Assembly (NCBI GenBank): GCA_050084515.1
Contig: CM114272.1
Location: 15,128,001-15,192,000, forward strand
Direction of reading: 5' to 3'
DNA length: 64,000 bases
DNA from: Blasia pusilla
Lineage: Eukaryota; Marchantiophyta; Marchantiopsida; Blasiales
Below are positions 9,549-21,400 of this stretch, one piece after another. Position 1 is the first letter of the stretch. Every line of letters starts with the position of its first letter. The notes beneath the pieces are model-generated. The model saw only the letters and a program-made list of their open reading frames with translations. It was not told the origin of the DNA and searched no databases. The position numbers and the translations under genes are program-made.

Positions 9549-10210
9549 AAAAGGTTTCCCGTGGCATGCCAATCCTATTCACCATTGTCAACGGAGGTCA
9601 ATCATGGTGCCTCAGTACCTGTGATTGACATCCTGGATCCAAAATATATAGAATCCACCAACGCATGGAAGGGACTCTCAACTCTTGCATACCTCATGTG
9701 ACACCAAGTTGTTCCACCATAGACGCGGACGATGTGCTTGCAAACCCACACTCATTGCATCCCAAAATATTGCAAACCAATCGATCCATAAATTTGGTGT
9801 GCACTAGCTCATTACCATTCGTGACCTCTAATTGCCCAAGATCGGTACATTCTCTGGAGTGTAAGATGGAGAATAGGATTGATTTTTTTTCAAGTGTTGC
9901 AAGATCCTCATCATCTCCCAAAACAACATGGACCAATTGTCAGCTAGAATGCTACCTCGTCCAACACTCAATTGGCCTTGACATGGCCAGCCGGCAATGG
10001 CCAAATAAATGGTACCCATCCAATTCAAGTCTTGCACCCCAACAAAGAAATATTCCTTGGTAAGGAACTCTAGTAATGACCTTGGACAACCAACACAGGT
10101 AATAAGTCAGGAAAATGTCGACACAATTGCATCACATGTCTGAGTGAGACACACCTCACTCCAACATTTGAATACCCTTCTTTGGGATGGGACACACCGT
10201 CAGTGTGGTA
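9549..10210 (-). pseudogene. Second copy of the retrotransposon methyltransferase, inverted, lacking motif I
   Basis: On the minus strand this is colinear with 4856-5640 of the first element. It keeps motif IV (IYLAIAGWPCQGQLS, about 9975-10020), the motif V region (SMLFWEMM) and motif VI (PENVPILG). Reading from the 10.2 kb side, the sequence equivalent to 4914-5010 is missing. That stretch encodes the motif I SAM loop and motif II, so this copy could not bind cofactor. Stops and frameshifts interrupt the rest, and the motif VIII end is divergent. Presence in two differently degraded copies shows the methyltransferase is a standing part of the family. Confidence 0.8.
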
Positions 10211-10930
10211 TCCAAGGGTAATATCTTAGCACTCTGTGCGACTTTGCGCTCTTCTGATATGTCAAGCTTTGGTGCAAAAGTCTCCCTCCATACCATCTCT
10301 TTGTGCTCATCAACCAAGCCTCAAAGCTCTCACTTGAGCCCCAAAAAGACACCTTTCCTCCACAAAATGATGATGATACCATAACGCACCTTTCCATAGG
10401 AACGTCAATTGCGGGTGTGTCCTCTACATGGACATGCCCCTCAATCATATCCTCAAGCTAAATGACGACACTATTGAATGTTGCTAGAGTCACCATCTCT
10501 CATGGCCGTCATACAATCATTCCACTCATGAATCGAATGGGTAACAAGCTAAATTGTCTATCACCTTATTGCCATCCTAGTTTTTAGTACGTTGACTCCT
10601 CCCAATAATCTGGGGAAAACCCCATCGGGTGCAACACTGCTCCGCCAACCAAGACGTCATAGGACTCAACATCGATCATTGTTACCTTGACTCGCATCAC
10701 AAACTCATTTGACGTATGGTCGAATCCTCACCATGATGTCGTGTCGGGTGATAAACTACACTTCCTCGCTCCACCTAAGGATGTTTGTATCTTGAATAGA
10801 CAATGCTCAACATCGGCCCTCATCACGCCCAGTTCTACAAATATCGCCTTCCCCAATATCATAGGTTGTGCTCTCGAATCCAACAAGGCACAATGCGGAA
10901 AGAACACTTTGCCTCCTAGACTCACCAAAT
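10211..10930 (-). pseudogene. Inverted retropepsin-like region of the second element copy
   Basis: The minus-strand sequence matches about 4180-4850 of the first copy. It includes a 66-codon frame with HCALLDSRAQPMILGK and RADVEHCLFKIQT. The D-S-R-A box carries the same Gly-to-Arg difference as the first copy. It directly continues the inverted methyltransferase, so protease and methyltransferase are adjacent in this copy too. Confidence 0.65.
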
Positions 10931-12110
10931 GTCACAACATGGTCAAGGAAAGTGTAGCAGCCATGAATCATGGGCGAGAGTAGCCACGATTGCATGTATT
11001 CCTAGTGCATCAATATGGATTTTGAGAGAAGAGTATGGCACCGTGAGGTCAAGGAGGTTATTATGAACATGTGCCATACTTCAATTGTAGCCTCCAGAAG
11101 GTATTTTTTGGGCATGTGGTGGAGCCCATTGGCAACAAGATTGCACCCGTGCATGGAGAAGTAGATGGGCCCCCACTAAAAGTGTTCTAGTGTGACCATT
11201 TTCAACGTTATGGTCATACGCAAACTAGATGTTTTAGCCTACACCTTGAGCTACATACATATTGCGGGCTAGAGAGGGCACCAAAGCAAGTTGGCGGTCT
11301 AGGTAGGCCCAAGGTCGTGTGTCGGGTGGTCCCATAGGTGGACGAGAAGTTGGATTTTCCCATGGGGATGGTGGATATTTCCGTGGAGGATATAGAGGTC
11401 TGGCACCTTGACGAGTAGAGGAAAACTCAAGGCGTGAGGCTAGGATGGCTGCACAGATAGAGAAATTACAAAAGTTGATTGTCATAACGGCATTGAGGTT
11501 ACTTGATGCCGGGTCTGTGGCAGCAACCTCATATGGAGCAGCCAGAGATATGATGGATCCTAGTTGGATGTGCGGGGTTGCACAAATGGAGACAATCATT
11601 GTCGTTACTCGTGGAGCAGCCATAGAGTTGGAGTCATAGAGGGGGAAAGCCAAGAAACAAACTAGGCTTCCCTAGTCCTTTACTTTTTCCGAGGCAATGA
11701 GGACCCCATTGATGGATCTTGATCAAAAGTTCTCAGAGTATGGGTGTTTGTGGTGTGCAGACACGACAGGAAACGAAAGAAGCGAGTGCGATGACTCTAA
11801 TGTTGATGCTCATGAAGAGCCCATATCAAGTACGTGGTTGGAGGCAGCCACAACTATGTACTGAGCCCTATGGTTTTCAACTTTTGATGTTACAACATTG
11901 GGAGGTCTTTTGGCTGGCTGCTATGCTATATGAGGGTGGAGATGGTATTATTGCCTCACGTTCAAAGGTGGTTACAAAGGAGGTGGTGCACCTGCCATTG
12001 GAGCGTATGCTTGGGCCATCCACCTTGGACTCATGGTACATTGCAGTTGCAAGTATGGCACAGATGCCCACTAGACCCACGGTAGAGCGTACCATAGTTT
12101 CTCCACATCT
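10931..12110 (+). pseudogene. Gag C-terminal region of the second copy, + orientation
   Basis: The sequence is colinear with about 3065-4110 of the first element. It includes the knuckle CDHFQRYGHTQTRC at about 11191 (Cys, His and Cys kept, second Cys replaced by Phe), the TSYGAARDM block at about 11525, and a long frame from 11719 matching 3700-4110. Orientation is opposite to the protease and methyltransferase parts just before it, so the copy has been scrambled by inversion. Multiple stops; no function. Confidence 0.7.
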
Positions 12111-12480
12111 CCACAAAGAACTCCACCACGGGGTTGAACCTAGGATCAACTCAACTGGTCGATGCAACTGCCCCGAGCGACTCACCCCTCCTTCACTCTC
12201 ACTGGTAGCAGAGGAATTCGCCTCCCCTAGCTCCTCCTTCTCCTCCTCATCTGGAAATGGCTCAATTCATGACACATAATGTGGATCATAGTGGAGTCTC
12301 AAGGCCTGAACTTCGGACGCATACCTATGGAAAAAATCATGGTCATCGTCCATGGGCACCCCCTCTTTGTGGTGGAACATCATGTTTTATGTTGTGAAAG
12401 GGTTGAACTCTCAGGAGTTCATGGCGCTCTATGAGTCGTATGCTCTATGGTACCCACAACTCCTAAGAACTCTATGGTCA
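12111..12480 (-). pseudogene. Third gag fragment, inverted
   Basis: The minus strand matches the gag N-terminal region seen at 1-400. It carries the reverse complement of the MDD start region near 12353, the DPHY(V)-type tyrosine-rich block near 12270, and the acidic stretch near 12235. The end toward 12480 matches the DFIAEFRSW-type upstream part. It breaks into a different dispersed repeat at about 12480. Confidence 0.65.
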
Positions 12481-12640
12481 TCCTTGATCTCTTGAGGTTG
12501 TCCTCTAATCTTCTCGAAGGAACCCTGGGGATATTTGTTGATCCATTACAAAAGACATGATACCATTGCTATAGGCCCTCTTGTTGGTGACCATGTTTCT
12601 TCAGTTGGTGTTGTAATGTTTATATGGTTGGTGAGGTTGG
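12481..12640. repeat. Dispersed repeat, copy 1
   Basis: It shares an interrupted ~150 bp similarity with 16205-16360. Both have CCTTGAT(A/C)TC(A/T)TGAGG, then CTTCTCGAAGGaaCCCT or CTCTTCGAAGGCACCCT, then TACAAAAGACAT. No coding sequence was recognised. Confidence 0.5.
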
Positions 12641-13460
12641 AGCTTAGGGGGTCCAGGATTTTTTCTTTCGCCCTCGGTCGGGTGTGGCCTTAGTGTTCCC
12701 TGAATGTGAGAGTCTCCCCTCCTTGTACTTCGGATGGATCCCCCATCGTCTTTCATTTATATCATGTATATTTCTCTATATGTGAAAATAGATTCATATT
12801 TAATTTAAATTTTTTTAAATAATTACTTAGAAATCCTCAATTTCTTCTAATTTGGTCTCTATTATTCCATCACCTTTCATTAATAATTGCGAGGGCTACT
12901 ACACTATTTTGCTTTAGATGCAAATCTATATTATTATGAGATTTGACATGTCTTCTAAATATTCTTTGGTTGTTGACCCATGTCACTCTAGGAGTTTCAA
13001 TTAGGACACAATTAGATGAAGAAGGGAAAAGAAAAGGCTTCGTAAGATTCGAAGATAGGGCAACCCTCTAGTAATATTAGGCTAGAGAGCATACACGGAG
13101 AAGGAATTTTGTACGCTGAGTGATAAATTATAAGATACTAGGGATGATGCAGGCGACAATTCTTCACATCCGATTTCTGGAGGTAATCCGACCCATGCTT
13201 AGCACGAGCATATCTCCAGTGATAGAAATGCTTTTTGATATACACACGTCGAGTGTGAATCCTGCACGGATTCGCAGTGGACCCATATGCACCAAAAAAT
13301 TCTCCAATACGACAAGCCTAAGACCTAAATGAGACGTGTCCAACCACATGAGCAAGCCTCTCCCTCACCGCGGGGAACACTAGATTCGGGGGAAACTACT
13401 GATCACGGTCCCAGAGAGTAACCAGCGGCAATTCTGTTGCATGCGTCAAACGTAGCTCTT
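12641..13460. other. Intergenic, nothing recognised
   Basis: AT-rich in its centre (12770-12960), with no domain-bearing frame on either strand. A short frame pair at 13120-13355 covers both strands of the same sequence and shows no family features. Confidence 0.4.
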
Positions 13461-14870
13461 CTCGGGGCCCTGTCAGACAAACAAAGTCCGGTTTGTCTCA
13501 GATCACATAACAGAAAACGCTAGTCCAGATGTGGATCACACACAGGAATCATATGCGGTGCGGCCCCACATGAAACAATTCTCCTTAACTGAACGAACGA
13601 ACGAAGCTTGCCACGATCCTACGGCACCACCAACCCCGCATTTTTCTTTTGCCGACCGTTTAGGCCAGCGCGCACGGCGACCGCGAAAACGAGCGGCGTC
13701 TCCGCCTCACGCAAGCGACACCTCTCAGAGGAAGAAGAAAGTGTGGCATCTTCTTCGGTTCAATCCGTATTTTTAGTTGGAGCGGAAGAGCGGCATGTCG
13801 TCGATCGGTCTAGGATCGTGCGTCTTCGCGAAGAGATCTACAACCGGGGAGAAAGCCAGAAAGATTTATTTTCCGTTTCGGAGGGAGAGTCCTTACGGGT
13901 CTTTTGATTTCTCGTGGCTCATCTTGGAGCAAATCTGGTGGTTCCCCACGGCCGACGGAGCTCTGTGACCGAATCGGAATGTTCGGTCCTGTTCGAGGTC
14001 GTCAGTTGTCGCTTGCCGCGAACGATGAGAAAATGTTTATTCGGTCGGGTGTGTAAAGGAGGCGGTATCGAGCCGAGCCGAGGTGGAAAGGTTAGGAGGA
14101 TGCAGACATCACAGAGTCTGCACTGTTTTTCTTCGTAGTGTTTTATAACGGACTCGGTCAGAACTGCTGCACTGGACTCTTATTTTACAAGGCCATCGTC
14201 ATCGTGAGGGCATGCCTCGTCGTTGCGACACCGCGCTCGCTCGCACGCACAGCACCGTGCTGTGTGTTCCGGGATTCCGATTGCCATATGCGAATGCGTG
14301 GAGCTCGTTGCAGCGATTCCATGTTCGTGTCCCACGGACGCCGGTATGCCAGTGGACCGCCTCCTGCGGATGCCATCTCTGCGCGCGCGTGGATCGCCGG
14401 AGGGTGCAACATCTTCGTTTCCGCACTGCACTGTCTGTCGTTGGATGGATGACGACGGGAGAGGCCGGAGGTGGCCCCAATTCCTGGAACTCCGTTCGTG
14501 AATAAGTGAATTATGGCTACCTCTGCCAGGCGATTTGCCCCCTTCTCCCCCCGTCTCCCATCCGTGTCCGCTTTTAGCCGCTCTTCGTATGGATCGATCA
14601 TCGAAGAGGAGGAAACACAAACGCTCGCCAGGAAGAAGTACGCCCATACTCCGGAGTCCGAACTTCGATCGGCGAATCGGGCTGGCCGTTACTCGCCATT
14701 CCTGACAACCCGTCGCCTGTCCCCGGAGTACACGTAATTCCACCGTCGGTCGCTGTGGCCAGCTCAAGAGTCCAGCGCCAATCCCAACCCACTACTACAG
14801 CAGAGAGGACTCTCTCCGCTTGTTACGTTCTCCGCTCTTTCCATGCTCTCTCAATAACTGACACAAAACA
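13461..14870. other. GC-rich stretch with overlapping unassigned frames
   Basis: Base composition rises sharply relative to the flanks, and frames open on both strands simply because stops are rare (for example 13608-13907 + and 14180-14767 -). The 13608-13907 frame has an acidic RKRHLSEEEESVASSS stretch that could be a real exon. No known domain, splice-joined partner or conserved motif is visible. It could be a CpG-rich promoter or first-exon region, a retrotransposon LTR or leader, or an uncharacterised gene. Confidence 0.3.
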
Positions 14871-15059
14871 CGGTGAGTTGTCAAAGGCGAACTATTAAGT
14901 GCCTAGCAGCTGGCCCCACCTACAATTAATTAACCCTTCACATTGACACCACGACATGGCTCGGAGTGTTTAAAACGCAAGAGTAGCATATAATTCCGAC
15001 CTGCCAACAAATTTTTTTTACTTAGATGGGAAAATTCAATGAACAACGTATCAACGAAA

Positions 15060-15700
15060 AGTAATGTTTCTCCTCAACACTATTCTTCCTTGAAATGGTA
15101 AATTTTGAGGTCGGATAAATCTATTCGCATCGGTAAAACCCATGAGTGATTTCGTTTCATTGCGTAAACAAACCTCATGAGAGTATAGTTCAAGAGGCTA
15201 GAAATGAAAAAAAACAGTAGCCACAAGCCAACATTGACGACAACCAAAAAAACTGAATAAATTGTGCAATTAATCATTTGAAACATATTTGACGCAAAGA
15301 CTACTGCTTCATTAGATGTGAATGGACAATGAACTACGCGTGATCGCCTCCTACTTAGACTCAACATCCCAATCCCAATTTTTATACATGTTGTAATGAC
15401 ACCAAGATGCATTGTTGATAATAATTAGTGACAATGTACTACGAAGGATTAAGAGAAGGGACAAGTTGATGCGTCAAATATGTTTCAAATGATTAATGAT
15501 TGCCAAGGGAATGGCGAGCACATGTTCTCAGAAGGTACATTTAAGTGCCTTAAAAAATCCATTACAAAAGGGGTAAACTCATTGTTCACATGTATCACCG
15601 CATAACTTATCTCCTTGATTCTTGTTGTTGCATTGGCCATGAGACCTTTGTATGTGCAACTCGACATATCCAGTCAGATTATGTGTTATCAAAAACTACC
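15060..15700. repeat. Degenerate dispersed repeat, related to 32390-32600
   Basis: The part from about 15270 to 15450 shares, in the same orientation, AATCATTTGAAA, ATTAGATG, GAATGG, then (C/A)A(C/T)CAAGATG(C/T)(A/G)TTG and AAT(A/C)A(T/G)TAGTGACAA with about 32405-32575. The two are old copies of one repeat. No protein similarity is recognised on either strand. Confidence 0.45.
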
Positions 15701-17498
15701 ACATCACCCAATACATAGAAGCCAACTCGAGATGTAAATAGGCTAATTTGTTGACGTAAGGTTACTTGTGTAGTAGACAGTATGACATATAGTTACTCTT
15801 GCCCAACAATGTCTTGTAAAGTACGAGTCATTATTGCAATAGCCTCTCTAATTACATCATGGGCCATCGTTCGTTCTCCACCCTATGAACATTGGGAAAT
15901 GAGTTCCATTCCATTAATGGGCTCCCTACATACATAATTAGGCACATCTTGAAGAGAAGGATGAGCAAGTCCAAGGCACTAGTGTCGTGAGATTACTTTG
16001 GGGCCTAGAGGGATCCATAGGAGGTCATGGTGACATCTTACCTTGGAGATGACTTGCAATAGTGGGTCAAGGTCTACTTCTTGAGATGAAAATTTTACAC
16101 TACTCCTGATTGCAATTTTCTTGAAATAGTAAGTTCTTCAATATGGCTCCACATGAGCCCAAAATATGGTAAATATGCTCTCTCAAGTTTTCCTAATCCT
16201 CATTAGGTCTTCCTTGATATCATGAGGATCAATATCATTTGATCTCTTCGAAGGCACCCTATGGATACTTGTCAATCCGCTACAAAAGACATAATAAAGG
16301 GCTTTGCTCTTATCTTGTGACACTTGGTTGGATTGAGAATATTTGTGTCCTACATATCTTTTATGACTTGCTATAGATGGGTAATATGCTCAAAGAGGTT
16401 ATCATAGAGGCGCCAAGAGAGGGGATAAACCTTGGATAGCGCTGACTTTAAGCTCATCATCCTTAGATCATAGTTATAAAACCTTATTGGAATCTATGAT
16501 ATAGTGCAGCGATGTTATTGTAGAGCCTAGATTCTCATGAGTAACAAGGGGCTATGATTGATTGGAGATCACGCATTTAGAGCATATTGCAAATTTCTTC
16601 ATTTCCTTTGTTGCTATCACAATGTGTATCATTGTTTGAATGTTGAGCCAGATGAGACCCTTGAGAGTGAATTATGTGCTAGCACAATGCAAATCAACTT
16701 TACATTGTCAAGGATCTTGTTGTGTTTAGAATGCATATGTGTTGCATAAGTGATTTATACCTAAGTACGGTGATCTTTGCTTTTCAACGATAGGAGAAAT
16801 TGAGTGTCTATTTTAAGTATAGAACATGATTTGGATGCCTTGAGTTTGTAAGATTGCAAGAGTGTGTATCCTAACCATATGAGAGTATAAAAGTCAGAAG
16901 AAGTATTTAAATTAAGACCAAATTTCAGAATTGGGAAGTGTGTTGAATTGCAACAAATTTAAGAGGAATTGAAGAACGCTTCTCAATTCTTGTGGATTGC
17001 TCAAATGAAAGGGCAATGGGAATCATATTATGGGGTGAGAGTACTTAAGAGGAATCTAGTGTGAAAATCAAAGTCAATTATGGCCTTGTAGAGTGTGGGA
17101 AAATCAGCAAATGCGTGGACACTCCTTAGCTAATTTATTAGGAAGCTTGCTTGATACTCAACCAAATTGGATAGAATTTGGATAGGATGAATGTGAGGGA
17201 GCATAATTATGCTTTTTTATGCAAGAATTGGTCGATTATTAATTCAACATTAGAATCCTTGCAAAAATTAAGTCCAACATTCAGAAGAGCGCCTTGAACG
17301 AAGCACATATGTAGAAAATGTTGAAAACTTTACCTACAACAACATAGATTCTTCAATGGGGATAGTTGGTGTGCACATCTATTGGCCTCTAGATCCTGTA
17401 AGACCTTTGGATCCAATGTCCCTTATCACAACCAGTAGCCTTTAGATTTAACATCTCTAGAGTATGGATATGGTGTCCCTTCTCACATCCAGAAGAAT
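15701..17498. other. Unannotated repeat-like DNA
   Basis: AT-rich, with frequent stops in all frames. The only identifiable piece is the second copy of the dispersed repeat at 16205-16360. A 63-codon frame at 16558-16749 has no family signature. Confidence 0.35.
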
Positions 17499-18160
17499 GT
17501 TGTGAAATTCATGGCCTTCACTTTGTGCGAGAAATCCAATGGTTGTTTGTAGGTATGAACTATCAGGATTTCCATTTTGGACCAGAAATCATATGAGTTT
17601 CTTGGTGCCTAGTTGACACATCTAGCGACTTTTTCTAGGTCCAAGTTGTTGAGATCTTGTGTTTCTTCTCACATTTGGAGGGATTTTATAAAATTAGTGG
17701 CGTGCACTTTGTGCAAGAAATTTGAATCTTTTATTTGATGGTGGTTTGTGGCTGTAAAACATGAGACTTCCATTTTTGGGCAAGAATCAAAGGAGTCTCC
17801 CCTAATACCTAATTGGCGTACTTAACGATTGTATCTAGGTCCAAGTTATTGAGATTTGGAGGGACTATATATGGACATGACGGAAGTTTTGCATGTGTGG
17901 ACCTCTGAATTAATTTTTTGTACCACATTTGATGGTCCATTTGCACATGTGGACCTCTGGAGATGGTGTCCTTTCCCACATCCACATCTGCTGGTCATAT
18001 AGAGTGAACCACCCAATCTTGACCTTTAGACCAACATCGCTTCTCAAATTTGGAGGAATTTTATGAATTTAATGGCCTTCACTTTGCATGAGAAATTTGA
18101 TGGTGATTTGTAGGCGTGAACCACGTGATTTCCATTTTAGGGCAAGAATTAGAGGAAAAT
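17499..18160 (+). repeat. Degenerate three-copy tandem repeat
   Basis: Units of about 100 bp recur at about 17499-17593, 17687-17795 and 18060-18160. Each runs (A/G)TGGC(C/G)T(T/G)CACTTTG(T/C)(G/A)(C/T)(G/A)AGAAAT, then TTTGTgG(C/G), then TTCCATTTT, then a CAAGAAT(C/T)A-like end. A linking GGTCCAAGTT(G/A)TTGAGAT word occurs twice (about 17640 and 17850), so the larger repeat period is about 190 bp. Confidence 0.6.
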
Positions 18161-18410
18161 AGTCAAGATAGGAGAGACGTCACAAGACTAGTAACAAAAC
18201 GCAATGGACAACAAGACAACCATGAGATACAAAATGAGGAGTCAAGGTCGGTACTAGAAATGAGACACAAGAAATGTATTTGGGGATCTGAGAGTTCATA
18301 ATCTACAAGAAGCTTCGGCCAAGCCATCTTTATGGATGCCAATTCAAACGCCGGTCTTCAGGTCGCCAACCACGTTTGGGTTGAGGGCCAAAATCACACG
18401 CCTGAGGGGG

Positions 18411-18725
18411 ACATGGTTGCAAAAAAATGGACAAGTCCGTCCATAGGAAGAATATGGATAGACAAGTGCGGACATGTCCACAAACATGGATTGCAAGAGG
18501 TGGGGCCCATACTTATAGTTCATAATGGAAGGTAGAGAAAGGGCGAGTGGTGCAATAAGTGGGGAGGGAGGAAGAAAGGGGAAAGTATGAAACACATAGG
18601 CAAGTGGGGGGAATGAGAAATAAGAGGAAAGTGGGGCTTAGGTGGACAAGTCTTTCCATAAGACGGACGTAAATCCACGGACAAGCACATGTCTGTAGAC
18701 ACGGATTTTTTCCATATGCAACCCT
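18411..18725. repeat. Dispersed repeat with internal ~75 bp direct repeats, copy A
   Basis: The segment resembles 59655-59905 along its length: GGACAAGTCC near the start, then CAAGAGGTG, CATACTTATAG, ATGGAAGG, AGGAG and GAGTATG-like words. Within it, about 18426-18500 and 18643-18717 are direct repeats (GGACAAGTC...CCATA...GGACATGT...ACATGGA type), separated by ~140 bp. That layout recalls a miniature terminal-repeat element, but no TG...CA ends or target duplications were identified. Confidence 0.5.
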
Positions 18726-20180
18726 GAGTGTCGCGACCCTCATAACCAAACAACACCAAATACGCGCCAAGCAAAACATCAGAACTCAAAGGAACTCACG
18801 CCGCGAGGTTTGCGCTTTGGAGAGGCGTTTGGAAGAGTCTCTTGGAAAAGTCTAAGAGACGAAACGCGGAACAGAGTTGTGCGTTTCATGCATTAGTGGT
18901 CGCGACCAGGAAACCTAGACCAAACGCGAGCCAAGACTTGAGATGAGTTGAGTCTTGGAGGTTGGTTGCCAAAGAGGTGAGAACCAGTTTGGAACACGGC
19001 TAGCGTTTGGGAGAATCTGACTGTGTTTAGGACCATAACGTTGAGCTCCAAGATGCGTTCGAGACAAGTAAGGGCGCGTTGGAAAGCTGATCTTGAGACG
19101 CTTCCAACGCACCAAAGATCTCAGCAAACGCATAAGTACATGCTGAGATATTGGCCGAAAACGATTCAGAGAGCAATCGGGTTGAGGGCCAATTGGAGGG
19201 GCCCGGGTGTCTTTCCCTAAATGTAGGGGCCCCGGAGATCCCCAGAAGTACTAGTAAGGGGAGTACCTTCTCTGAGATGTCTCGGAAACGAAACCCCACT
19301 TTGGCGCCAAACGGCGTTTGAGGCACGGATGAAACGGGAGTTTGCGCGAAACCCAAACCCAAACCTGATCCAAGGGAGTGGACTTTGTACGCCACACTTG
19401 GATTCCAACCCGAGATTCACTTCGTGCGAGTCTTGGTGAGGAACTCATTGGATGTTCATCGGACAGTTGGAACCGCTAGGCGCGAAACGCCATTTCAGGT
19501 TCTGAACCGACTGAAAAAAGTCATCCCAAGTCTTTCGAGACTTGCCCGTGTTGGAAACCGCGAAACTAGGAAGGTTGAGCTTGAAGAGAGAGTCCAAGAC
19601 GAGAACTCGGAAAGTAATCCCGCTGATTGATCCAAGACCCGACTAACCAAAGTTCGTGTTTGGATGCATATCAGCGTTGAGAACGTGACCTACTGAACGC
19701 ACGCTTCCGTAACAAACAAGATTAACGTTCAAGGAGAGTAGGCGCACGACACTTAGAGGGATATTAATCGGGGAAGATGGAGTTCCCATGGAAAACCCCA
19801 TAAGTACCTATAGGGGGGACACTCTCCCTTCCTACACGCTCAAGCATATGAATAAGGAACTAACCATGATCCGTGATTGGTTGTGTTTTGGATTTGAGCT
19901 TATTATGGATACCCCTTGAGAAATTAATCGAAACGCTCTAGAATAGGCTAGCAACTTTGGGAGATGATCAAGTCGTGGGGGAGAAGCCTCGAAAGGAGAT
20001 TGTACACACTTGGGAAGACTCAACCTGATTCGCAATTGGAAATTTCTCGTCTACCAATGAAATACGCAACCGGTTGAGTCTTTGGGACTCAACCTAAGTC
20101 TTCTACTTGCAAATTTCAAGGTTGGAAGTGTGGGGAAAAGCTAGGAAAAATATAAGTTAGACTTTATGACGTTGCATATA
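18726..20180. other. Unassigned DNA rich in a GCGTTTGG/CGAAACGC word
   Basis: Variants of (G/C)AAACGC and GCGTTT recur on both strands between 18780 and 20070, along with repeated GAGTCTTGG-type words. Frames at 19027-19395 (-) and 19385-19630 (+) have no known domain. It is probably an old transposon body or complex repeat. Confidence 0.3.
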
Positions 20181-20480
20181 TGAGTCAGATTTAAGTTTTC
20201 ATGGGATTGGTGAATTTTTATCAATGGTATGTGAAGGGTTAGAGAAAAATATCAAAGGCGTTGACTTTTCTAACAAGGTTTGATCATGAGTGGTTTTGGG
20301 AAGATTATCAAGAGAGATCAGTTTAGGAACTAAAGGAAAGTTTGACATCCTCACCCATTTTAAGGAGATGTGTGTATGCAGAGTCGCCTATTACAATCAC
20401 GTAAGGATTGGAGTATGTTGGATTTATGAGAGATACTTATTCATAGACATAATGAGGGGAAGGAGTTTGTAGTGGGTATG
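20181..20480 (+). pseudogene. Ty3/gypsy pol remnant spanning the RT/RNase H border
   Basis: The + strand reads FMGLVNFYQWYVKG at about 20199, then ALTFLTRFDHEWFWEDYQERS and an ELKESLTSSPIL block. This is the sequence expected at the end of reverse transcriptase and start of RNase H. It is interrupted by stops and is a separate, older element from the methyltransferase-bearing family: here the RNase H start is present. Confidence 0.7.
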
Positions 20481-21400
20481 TCCCCCTTGAACCACTCCAT
20501 GGCAATATTTGTGAACAAGTCACCACTCCCTCTAGCAAGGCTCTATCAATCCGGAATATAGCAAGAAGGTAACAAAAATCTTTTGTTGGAGACAAGAAGG
20601 TAAAATTTTTGTTACCTTCTTTTGTCCCTAAGGAACCAAGTCGAGAAGCAATGTCAAATACCACACATGTCATCTTCTTGAATACCCATCACAAACTAGG
20701 ATGTCTACCAGATGAAATGGTAACTCATAACCAACCATGATAACTACAATTCCTAGTCTCTGAAGTGTCCTCTTTGTATTCTGTTCTCATCCAATCCTCT
20801 CTTTTTCTTCTTTTTACACTCACACAACGAACTTTGCCAATCCATTTGTAAGATCACTAGAAAAAATGCTCCATCATCATCACACATATCAACCAAAATA
20901 TCTTCCTAATGGTAAAGTTCTTATAAAGTCCAAATTCCAAGAATATTGGAATCCCATGATTGGGTAAAAATGCAAATGTGATATAAAAGACTTAATTAAT
21001 CTATAAAAACAAAAAAATCATGAATTATGCACCTAAATAGAAATTGGGATTAAATAAAAACATGACGTTACCCATTACATCACCGATTTGAATTTGAAGC
21101 ATGCGATATTTATATGGCAAAAGTAGTTAAAAATTAAAATTTTGGATTGATGGATTTTTATCTTATATTATGTAATTTTTCCTATTACTTTTCTATAATT
21201 GTTTTGACCCGAATCTTGGTTGCATCTTGTCTTCGCTAGCATATTACACTAAACCATTCTTTTTCTTTTCAATCGCATAATTTTAATTGTCCCCATCAAT
21301 CATGTTTACTTACATTTCCTACATCATGCATCCAACCAGCGTTTTTTTTTAACTCTCATGATCTTTTAGTTGGTCTTGCACAATGACCTACGTATTGGTC
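20481..21400. other. AT-rich intergenic DNA
   Basis: Apart from possible continuation of the gypsy remnant to about 20700, there is nothing recognisable. It includes an inverted AAGAAGGTAACAAAAATCTTTTG / AAAATTTTTGTTACCTTCTTT pair around 20563-20623 that could form a hairpin. Confidence 0.35.

Noticed and set aside
14180-14767. 195-codon minus-strand frame, one of the longest in the window
   Set aside because: It lies in GC-rich DNA where several frames on both strands are open together; composition is Arg/Ser/Gly-rich without domain or splice context.
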